A stretch of DNA of 24,466 bases from positions 1 to 24,466 of IMG/VR virus record IMGVR_UViG_3300017714_000163. One strand, 5' to 3'. The stretch comes from a virus. Below, in pieces: positions 7,701 to 13,330 of the stretch. The position numbers and the translations under genes were made by a program. The notes below the pieces were generated by a model that ran no database searches, had not been told where the DNA came from, and saw only the letters and a program-made list of their open reading frames with translations. Within the stretch, counting starts at the first letter, position 1, and every line of letters starts with the position of its first letter.

Positions 7701-10601
7701 ACTAATACCAGGATTATGCTTTTGAATTACTTCAGATCTGTATAGTGAAATATTCTTATTGTTATCAACTCTCTGGTATCTTGCCATGAGTTGAGTTCTG
7801 GTGTTCATGTCAGATGTGAAATCACCAGTTGATCTACCAATATTATTAATATCAGTAGTACCATATGTAAAAGTCAGATCATCAATGACTCCAGTAACTG
7901 TAAAGGTGCCATTAAAGCCACTCTTCGCAATACCAGCAGTGTTTGTTGTACTCTGTACGTCAATAATTTTAACTACATCACCAGTAAATAGTTCATGTGG
8001 TTGATCAACTCTAATTGTAACTGTTGAACCACTTGCGGCACAAGTAGAAATATATCTTGGATTTCTATCGAAGTCAAAATCATTTACATCAATAGAAGAA
8101 ATAGTAAAGTCCTGATCAGTTCTACTTGATGTGTTATTACTATCCTGTAGAATAAATCCGTTTACTGGATCTCTACCGATCGTTGATTCTTTTGGTACAA
8201 AATATCTTAGTTTATAAACTTTATCACCAATAGATCTGTTATCAGAAAGTCTCTTGATAAATGTTTCACTGGTTTGAGCACCAATACCTGTTACACCTCT
8301 AGAGACAATCTCAGTGAAAATACTATTGCCTTCCTTACAATGAATAAACCAGTTGTTCTGATTTGGATCAAATAGTACGGGACATCCGATCTCGTTTGCA
8401 GCTTTATCTGATACGCGACTTTCAACTCTTAGACCAGTTCCACCATAAACTGTAATTGCTTCTCCTCTAAGTGCATCACTGGAAGTTGAAGCGACACGGA
8501 ATAGAGCAAGGTTAATACCATCTACGATAGCATAATATACTCTATCTTCCGTTAAATTCTCTGGTAAATCACCATCTTCACTTATAACACGAACCTTCTC
8601 ACCAGTTACAAGATTATGATTAACCTGACAATTAAATCTACCCTCTGAATCTAATCCAACAATTTTAGTAATTCTTTCTTTAGATCCTTGGCCAGTTGCA
8701 ATCGTGGTTGCTGCACCGATTTTATTATCGGTAATTAAAATCGGTGCAGAATATGCAGTTGAACCAGCGCCACTAGTAAAATTAACAAATAGTTCATCAT
8801 TTTCTCTGGCACCAATACGATAACCTTGAGAAATAATTGCAGGTGGGTTATCTTGATCTGTAAATCCAAATAGGTAGAGATGACTATTAATACCTACTTG
8901 CTTTGTTTTATCAACATCAATAGTGAATAGGTCTATATTAGATTCACCTTGTGGAACCGTTTGTGGTGCAATAATACCAGTAACGTATCCCTGGTCATCC
9001 TTTGTAAATGCCTCGGCCTTAAATCCATCAGATATTAAAGCGATCTGTCCAAAGTTGGAGTTAGAGTTAGTAATAGAAGCATCACCACCAGACTCACAAA
9101 GGAAATGACCATTAAATCCAATAGCAAACACAGACACAACCTGAATGATTGAATCATTCACCATCTTAATGTGTGAAGTCTCCCATCCTTTACGATAAAC
9201 TGCTCTACTGTCTAGGTGATAAACAGTATTAGAGTTTGTAGAACTAGATTCCGTTGCTAATTGAGAACCAGTTACTTTAGTGATGGAAATACCATCATAT
9301 GTTCTAGATACTGGATTATACTTAACGAAAGCACGGTCATCTTTTTGTAGTGATACGGCCGTAAACTGTGCCACAACCATTGACTTAAAGCCAGAGGCAG
9401 TTGCACCATCAGCCAGCATACCATTCATGCCGAAAACGGATCTGAGAGACACGTTAAAGACGTATGGTGATGCACCAGTAACAGTATCAGTTTCGATCGT
9501 TACAGTGGCACCAGAGACATTTCCAGTGGCAAGCAGAGTGGTTTGTGCATCTGCTAGTAGATATCCAAATGTAGTTGCATCTGTAACTGAAGTAACGAAT
9601 GTTGAAACATTATAATCAGCAGGCGTCACACCTCTAATCTTAACTGGTGTACCAACTGTTAGATTATGTGGATCATTTGTTTCAACAGTAATCAAAGTGG
9701 ATGGTGTAACACCATCACCTGATTTAATCGTCTTGATTGCAATTGGATCTGCTTGGAACGCACCAACGATTTCCCATTCAACTCTACTCTTAGAGAATCC
9801 TAGTGGTTGATCTGGGAACTTCTGATCAATATTTCTACCAGATGCTTCATTAAAAGCATTTGATATTTTACTATAATACATGTCAAGGTCAGTTAGACCT
9901 GTACCTTCAACGATATTGACACCATCAGCAAAGCCAAAACAAGTTAGTTTGTGGTGAGAGAATGTTGGTGCTGATTTATTAATGACCGAGAAATCTACAG
10001 GGTCTGTATAGACCTGAGAATTCAAATCTCCATCAAAGAAAGTAAAGTCTCTAAAGTAACAAGTACCAGTTAGACGGATTACAGCACTTTCTGGAGCTGA
10101 GTCATCTGTTGGGTTTGGAACATATAGTGGTTTAATTTTGGTTTTTCTTAAGTCAAAACCAACAATAGCAGTACCTCTAGGAAGAACAACGCCACCTCTG
10201 TGGTCGTTAAACTTATAGAGCATATTATCTTCGACACCCAAATCGAAGACTGAAGATAATGATAGGGTTAATATCGATTGAGCGAGAGTTTCTGTACCAG
10301 CTGGAGAGATTGCTTTTGCAGTACCATTATCATCTTTAATTCTAAATCCTGGTCTATTATCAATAAAGTGAACACCAGGAAACAGTAGAATCGTAGTTCT
10401 ATCAAAGAGATCGTTATCGTTTCCTCTTACATAGGAAAATCTCGCAGATTCTAGAAGTGCTCTCTGAATAGTTTTGAAGGGTTGAGAGAGTGAATTACCC
10501 TGATTTTCTATACTATCAGTGGCACCGATATCGTTGGGATTCACATATAGAATCTTACCCTCGGTGTTCTTAATAAAATTCTGGAGTTTACTAAGAGGCA
10601 T
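4728..10601 (-). CDS. Giant fibre protein with collar domain and HxH tip (1957 aa)
   Basis: Largest gene in the window. The N-terminus (ILYVNPNDIGATDS, then FKTIQRALLESARF and TILLFPGVH) looks like the entry to a pectate-lyase-type right-handed beta-helix. The body has Ig-like and beta-helical repeats, including motifs such as INPGSGY. Residues about 1637-1715 form a phage tail-collar domain (PPIGGIVQWAG, WHLCDGSSLS, FLLPDLRNR), as in T4 gp12. After that come 17 HxH motifs (residues 1731-1928) and a hydrophobic end (PPYMGLFYIIRIK). In T4 gp37 the HxH motifs of three chains bind iron along the needle tip. The role is probably a trimeric receptor-binding fibre at the baseplate. The start ATG at 10601 has no clear ribosome site; a CTAAATA lies 33 bases upstream. 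Confidence 0.82.
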   Translation of the reverse strand: MPLSKLQNFIKNTEGKILYVNPNDIGATDSIENQGNSLSQPFKTIQRALLESARFSYVRGNDNDLFDRTTILLFPGVHFIDNRPGFRIKDDNGTAKAISPAGTETLAQSILTLSLSSVFDLGVEDNMLYKFNDHRGGVVLPRGTAIVGFDLRKTKIKPLYVPNPTDDSAPESAVIRLTGTCYFRDFTFFDGDLNSQVYTDPVDFSVINKSAPTFSHHKLTCFGFADGVNIVEGTGLTDLDMYYSKISNAFNEASGRNIDQKFPDQPLGFSKSRVEWEIVGAFQADPIAIKTIKSGDGVTPSTLITVETNDPHNLTVGTPVKIRGVTPADYNVSTFVTSVTDATTFGYLLADAQTTLLATGNVSGATVTIETDTVTGASPYVFNVSLRSVFGMNGMLADGATASGFKSMVVAQFTAVSLQKDDRAFVKYNPVSRTYDGISITKVTGSQLATESSSTNSNTVYHLDSRAVYRKGWETSHIKMVNDSIIQVVSVFAIGFNGHFLCESGGDASITNSNSNFGQIALISDGFKAEAFTKDDQGYVTGIIAPQTVPQGESNIDLFTIDVDKTKQVGINSHLYLFGFTDQDNPPAIISQGYRIGARENDELFVNFTSGAGSTAYSAPILITDNKIGAATTIATGQGSKERITKIVGLDSEGRFNCQVNHNLVTGEKVRVISEDGDLPENLTEDRVYYAIVDGINLALFRVASTSSDALRGEAITVYGGTGLRVESRVSDKAANEIGCPVLFDPNQNNWFIHCKEGNSIFTEIVSRGVTGIGAQTSETFIKRLSDNRSIGDKVYKLRYFVPKESTIGRDPVNGFILQDSNNTSSRTDQDFTISSIDVNDFDFDRNPRYISTCAASGSTVTIRVDQPHELFTGDVVKIIDVQSTTNTAGIAKSGFNGTFTVTGVIDDLTFTYGTTDINNIGRSTGDFTSDMNTRTQLMARYQRVDNNKNISLYRSEVIQKHNPGISDGIYHFNVLCADNQISEEFDNLKYLPNIEKYYPQLDRDNVLANPLAAKSFAKRSPIGDVAIDDPENSVTRESIDKISRVIGFGRTVIGFERNDVVGIVTVTLDRPHGFSGIATYATLTGGSGFTEGDYYNVKLMNDGTSNWDGATSRVTVGSGGAVENVQIINPGSGYGAETLDLDGFTGAEITVTTAGISTFVNNSVQITGIGSTATNAYRVLATPASNKVSFAVTSGDPNPVNDQYLVDCGRSIGIKTVSAIVANVQTIQTNEAHGLVAGGSFNIVDTNNNSFSGFTVLERVGILTFTVAGSTPVTQTAPRFILPTIYDAKGGSIDADTESIGSRVTNLFLHDDAILGNDLGSAELDNKIILQLSNSGIGTAERFPIGSYIQVGSEIMRIADSILSGSSNNELTVIRGYVASQTASHQSGSRVRRINIRGVELRRPSILRGSGHTFEYLGYGPGNYSTGLPQVQNITLTGREEFLTQSQKRSGGVVVYTAMNNDGDFFIGNKIINPSTGEETTFDAPIPSIRGEDTSVLSVIFDEVTVRQRLLVEGGPSKTLLSQFDGPLRVNNVVNITGNTKVDANLEVTGRFSSSGSASITGSLNVSGVGTFGGQIDALLGIDAHDILVGTGSSTARIESQNSENLTLKAASGLTRVEGDMDVTGTIVADQLIVPNLPPIGGIVQWAGTSSFITNNEYWHLCDGSSLSQSAYADLYANLTNGGLSFPYGANPSGTTFLLPDLRNRIGIAAGNLYNRGATGGTKDSVTISHGHNTNVSNQPNHVHNVVAGGTHGHEIPNQAAHGHETPSAGEHTHGGETGGQGGHGHAETGNVGNHGHGETGNEGQHGHSTNNGGAHRHTYQRRNNQAEYGNRNSRSSRTDRQNASTSYNGNHRHGVNNAGNHRHNIPGGGQHRHNIANAANHTHNIPDQANHNHGDTQTAGNHSHGGNVANTPNHGHNMGNAGSHGHNVAIVANGQSGTNRNLPPYMGLFYIIRIK
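4818..5411 (-). repeat. HxH metal-ladder repeat region (17 motifs)
   Basis: Seventeen His-x-His motifs, mostly in the frame x-H-[GRTV]-H-x, recur about every 10 residues (about 30 bases) over residues 1731-1928. One break of roughly 30 residues, rich in Arg, Asn and Ser, lies after the ninth motif. Between motifs the linker is mostly G/N/A/Q. The repeats are at protein level; the DNA copies have diverged. Confidence 0.9.
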
Positions 10602-10606
10602 GGATA

Positions 10607-10650
10607 TAAAAGTCGCTAGCTTTGCATTATGATATATTTAGCGACTTTTA
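10607..10650 (-). terminator. 12-bp hairpin between tRNAs and the giant fibre gene
   Basis: A perfect 12-bp inverted repeat (10607-10618 with 10639-10650) holds AGTCGCTA cores and A/T ends, with a 20-base loop. On the minus strand the stem ends in TTTTA. It can stop transcription coming from the tRNAs and, being symmetric, from the other strand as well. The loop and arm carry the CTAAATA motif of the fibre gene. Confidence 0.65.
10635..10641 (-). promoter_or_regulatory. Late-type promoter motif CTAAATA
   Basis: CTAAATA on the minus strand, 33 bases before the giant fibre start, overlaps one arm and the loop of the hairpin at 10607-10650. Confidence 0.45.
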
Positions 10651-10672
10651 AAGTATTAACATTATACCGTGA

Positions 10673-10745
10673 TGCTTCCTGAGAGGATCGAACTCTCCTT
10701 AGGCAAATTATGAGTTTGCTGCATTCACCAGATTGCTAAGGAAGC
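10673..10745 (-). tRNA. tRNA with anticodon CAU (elongator Met or Ile2)
   Basis: A full 73-base cloverleaf. The acceptor GCTTCCT/AGGAAGC is fully paired, with discriminator A. The D arm has 3 bp and a GG in the loop. The anticodon arm is GCAAA-CTCATAA-TTTGC, the variable loop is CTAAG, and the T arm is GAGAG-TTCGATC-CTCTC. CCA is not encoded. It is not an initiator tRNA, because pair 1-72 is G-C and the anticodon stem lacks the three G-C pairs. Whether C34 is modified to lysidine, making it an AUA-reading Ile tRNA, cannot be seen from sequence. Confidence 0.93.
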
Positions 10746-10748
10746 TAA

Positions 10749-10820
10749 TAGGACTGCTGGGAATTGAACCCAGTTTACCCCGTTATAAGCAGAGAGCATT
10801 AACCAATATGCGACAGTCCC
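10749..10820 (-). tRNA. tRNA-Ile, anticodon UAU
   Basis: A 72-base cloverleaf. The acceptor GGGACTG pairs with CAGTCCT (first pair G-U). The D stem is GCAT/ATGC, the anticodon arm is CTCTG-CTTATAA-CGGGG with two G-U pairs, and the T arm is CTGGG-TTCAATT-CCCAG. The discriminator is A and CCA is not encoded. The anticodon UAU reads the Ile codon AUA. Only three bases separate it from the CAU tRNA, so the two are surely processed from one transcript. Confidence 0.9.
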
Positions 10821-10861
10821 TTAAGCAATCAAATATCACATATAGGTGGTTGATGCTTAAG
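10820..10861 (-). other. Hairpin at the mRNA/tRNA boundary
   Basis: An 8-bp inverted repeat CTTAAGCA/TGCTTAAG (10820-10827 and 10854-10861) encloses the last codons of the 61-aa gene and ends at the first base of tRNA-Ile. It may mark a processing site. Confidence 0.4.
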
Positions 10862-11014
10862 ATATTCGTAAAATGTCATTTTCATTTCTTTCTGAGTCAT
10901 ACCACAATGCGCTGCAGCTTCAGGCAAATTCATTGTGCAATAATATAATCCTTCATGTGCTTCAGCGACATTTTCTTTAGTTGTCTTATTTTTTTCAGGT
11001 AGATTATATTTCAT
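10829..11014 (-). CDS. Small hypothetical protein with HTH-like helix pair (61 aa)
   Basis: A 61-residue protein. The central region EGLYYCTMNLPEAAAHCGM plus TQKEMKMTFYEYLKHQP reads like a helix-turn-helix: a helix, AAAHCGM as the turn, and TQKEMKMTF as the recognition helix. Small proteins of this kind are common in cyanomyoviruses, but I know of no assigned function. It sits alone between late genes, directly behind a perfect host-type promoter, and its stop lies 8 bases before tRNA-Ile. It is therefore probably co-transcribed with the tRNAs early in infection. A DNA-binding role is possible but only inferred. Confidence 0.6.
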   Translation of the reverse strand: MKYNLPEKNKTTKENVAEAHEGLYYCTMNLPEAAAHCGMTQKEMKMTFYEYLKHQPPICDI

Positions 11015-11035
11015 TAGATTTCAAAACGCTCAGAT

Positions 11036-11064
11036 ATTATAAAGGATTATTGATGATGTGTCAA
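11036..11064 (-). promoter_or_regulatory. Perfect consensus sigma70 promoter of the tRNA island
   Basis: TTGACA (11059-11064) and TATAAT (11036-11041) match the consensus fully, with a 17-base spacer. The TGA within the -35 box is the stop codon of the upstream 249-aa gene. It should start near 11029 and serve the 61-aa gene and both tRNAs. Confidence 0.85.
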
Positions 11065-11810
11065 CTTGTTTGAATACCAGTTGGGCCTGCATTGGGATAG
11101 AAGTTCTTAATTCTATTCTGACGATCCTTAGAAAATTTTCTACCTTTTTTAAACGCCCACCTCTGTCTTCTATATTCCATTGCTTCTCCTTTAACAATAT
11201 CTGATTGACCACCATATTCATTTCTTGGACCAGATGCTTTTGCATTATTATAATCAGTTAAAGCTTGTTGTTGAGCGGTATATAGTGCAGAACAACTTTG
11301 AGTACAAATACCAGAAACTAATTGAGTAGCGGAGACATATCGCAACACGGTTGAAATACCTGAATTTTCAATCAGATTTTTATAACCTTCCCCATAATTG
11401 TTTGGGTTCAAATCTGTATTGGGACCAGCATTATTTGTTAAATTGACTGTACCATTGTCATCATTTGGAGCGTCCCCGTCATAAGAGTCACTATTAACAT
11501 TTTTCATTTTAGCCCTGGCAACTTCATAAAAAACAGTAACAGCCGTTCCTACGAGAAATGCAGTGCTACCAAGACCAGCAACAGAACAACCACATCCAGC
11601 TGCAACAATCCCAAAGTTTACCGCCTGACTCAAATAACTGTTGGCATCAACAACAGTTTGTGCATATAATGTATCACTTGATAGAGATAATACAGTAATG
11701 TCTTTGATTTGTTCGGTTTGATCATTAACTCTGGTATCTAGATATGCAACATCTTTATCTAATTGCCCTGATTCTTGATCGTATCTTTTTTGTAATGGTG
11801 ATTTTGCCAT
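11061..11810 (-). CDS. Putative virion protein with hydrophobic segment (249 aa)
   Basis: Not recognised. Residues 20-40 look helical and polar. Residues about 64-96 are a long Gly/Ala/Val-rich hydrophobic stretch (GIVAAGCGCSVAGLGSTAFL and onward to FYEV) that could cross or insert in a membrane. The middle is an Asn/Asp-rich linker, and there is a second small hydrophobic helix near 160-185. The C-terminus is strongly basic (YRRQRWAFKKGRKFSKDRQ). It is last in the tail gene block, starting two bases after the stop of the fibre gene before it, so it is probably a late virion or tail-associated protein. The C-G-C cluster in the hydrophobic part is unusual for this phage. Confidence 0.6.
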   Translation of the reverse strand: MAKSPLQKRYDQESGQLDKDVAYLDTRVNDQTEQIKDITVLSLSSDTLYAQTVVDANSYLSQAVNFGIVAAGCGCSVAGLGSTAFLVGTAVTVFYEVARAKMKNVNSDSYDGDAPNDDNGTVNLTNNAGPNTDLNPNNYGEGYKNLIENSGISTVLRYVSATQLVSGICTQSCSALYTAQQQALTDYNNAKASGPRNEYGGQSDIVKGEAMEYRRQRWAFKKGRKFSKDRQNRIKNFYPNAGPTGIQTS

Positions 11811-11812
11811 AA

Positions 11813-12754
11813 TTAATTACCCAAAGGATTGAGTGGTAAAAATCCTGTACCTGTATGTCCACTATCTATAACAGTTTCACCATTTCGTTTTACTTTAGTA
11901 TCAGAGTTCTCAAAGTCGCTCATGCTTTCTCCCTTATATTCAATAATTAGATCACCAAGATCTTTTCTTTCTCCATGAATAATATAAAAGTATTCTAGAT
12001 CTTGTGCTTGATGACCAACAGTTACAGCATTATCTTCAATTTTTTTAACATGTAAACTACTACATGCCTTACCGATTGGTGTTAGTTGAACAGTAATACT
12101 ATCTTCATGTACAAGTCCAATCCAATAATCTGGTAGTTTGATAGTTTTTTCTTTCGTCTTTCCACGATAATATACGCCCATCTCAGGGCCTTCCAATGCT
12201 GCGTGTGCAAGTCTCCAACCCTCTCCTCTAGTTGGGTGTTTAATATCAAACTGTTTGAATGGTGCAGCAACACTAGAAAACGCACCAAATGATGCTGTGA
12301 TGGTTGAACATGTGATATTTCCAGCAGTAGCATTATTTGAAGCGTTTGCAGTTGATGCAGCTTCAACAGTAGCACCTGCCGTAATATTTACAGATGCTTT
12401 TACATCTGCACCTGCTTTCGTTGCAATACCACTTACATTAAACAATCCAATAACATTTACACCACCAGTAGCATTAATTGCCAATGGAGCTCCAAGTACA
12501 TTTAGTGATGCAATTCCAGGAGTAGGAACTCCAATACCAAAAAGTCCAGTTGGAACAAGTCTTGGTCCAATACTTACAGTGGCATTGGCAATTCCACCCA
12601 AATCAAGACATTGACCAAAATAAGAGGGTCCAGATGTTGTAAAAGTTCCTGGTATTATAGAACTAAGACTTATGGGAGATCCCATAATTTGTTGGCTTGC
12701 TACCGTGCCAACATGAAATTTGCCAGTTGATAGTGCTTCTAGTGATAGGGACAT
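11813..12754 (-). CDS. Fibre-like structural protein with C-terminal head domain (313 aa)
   Basis: Residues 1-165 are a low-complexity beta-rich shaft of Ala/Ser/Thr/Gly repeats (VNVIGLFNVSGIAT, ASVNITAGATVEAAST). Residues about 167-245 form a compact domain beginning FKQFDIKHPTRGEGWRLAHA, then LEGPEMGVYYRG, IKLPDYWIGL and SITVQLTPIG. This domain caps many phage and algal-virus fibres, often next to chaperone-type ends. The role is a short fibre or baseplate decoration. The ATG at 12754 has GAGGG eight bases upstream, lying just past the stop of the preceding gene. Confidence 0.65.
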   Translation of the reverse strand: MSLSLEALSTGKFHVGTVASQQIMGSPISLSSIIPGTFTTSGPSYFGQCLDLGGIANATVSIGPRLVPTGLFGIGVPTPGIASLNVLGAPLAINATGGVNVIGLFNVSGIATKAGADVKASVNITAGATVEAASTANASNNATAGNITCSTITASFGAFSSVAAPFKQFDIKHPTRGEGWRLAHAALEGPEMGVYYRGKTKEKTIKLPDYWIGLVHEDSITVQLTPIGKACSSLHVKKIEDNAVTVGHQAQDLEYFYIIHGERKDLGDLIIEYKGESMSDFENSDTKVKRNGETVIDSGHTGTGFLPLNPLGN

Positions 12755-12757
12755 AAT

Positions 12758-13327
12758 TTAAACCCTCAATGTGTTAGAAATATCAGATAACAGAGTTCCC
12801 CATTGACCAGCAATAAGACCTTTTACAGTGTTTACTACACTGGGAGCTCCAGAACTTTTCATATCTCCAATTATGTAAATGAATCCAGTAGCATCAAGAA
12901 CCAGATTTTTTTCTCCGACAATTTGAACTTCACCACCAGCAATTTGAATGGTTTCATTTGAGTTGAGACTCATGATTCCATTTGCTCTCAACTCGATTTG
13001 ACCATCTCCCCCCGCACCTTCAGCTTCAAAGAATATATTTTTTGCTTTAAATTTAATATTATCAGCAACAACCACGAAATCGCCGTTCTTGCAATATATG
13101 GATTTTGCAACCTGCTCGTTTTGTTTAACATCTTCTGGATCTACGTTACATATTTCTTTAAATGGACCATTCGTTACAATAGTTCTAGCACCATTATTCC
13201 ATTGGGTATCACAATTACCAGCTCTGGTCCATGTAGTTAATTCACGACCAGTATCATCATTTCTTCCTGGTCCACACATAATGGAAGCATTTTCGTTATC
13301 TAGTAACCTGTAATTTCTTTTACTCAT
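12758..13327 (-). CDS. Baseplate spike beta-helix protein, gp5 C-terminal-like (189 aa)
   Basis: The N-terminal half is Cys- and Asn-containing and not recognised. Residues about 85-155 consist of short alternating strands (DFVVVADNIKFKAKNIFFEA, QIELRANGIMSLNSNETIQI, GEVQIVGEKNLVLDA), the pattern of the trimeric beta-helix of T4 gp5 and other spikes. It follows the OB-fold gp5-like gene by three bases, so the T4 single-chain spike may be split over two genes here. A strong GGAGG ribosome site before its ATG is encoded in the Gly codons at the end of the upstream gene. Confidence 0.6.
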   Translation of the reverse strand: MSKRNYRLLDNENASIMCGPGRNDDTGRELTTWTRAGNCDTQWNNGARTIVTNGPFKEICNVDPEDVKQNEQVAKSIYCKNGDFVVVADNIKFKAKNIFFEAEGAGGDGQIELRANGIMSLNSNETIQIAGGEVQIVGEKNLVLDATGFIYIIGDMKSSGAPSVVNTVKGLIAGQWGTLLSDISNTLRV

Positions 13328-13330
13328 TTG

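Noticed and set aside
10661-10670. TATAAT downstream of the CAU tRNA (minus strand)
   Set aside because: No -35 box is found 15-19 bases upstream; that region is the tRNA T arm.
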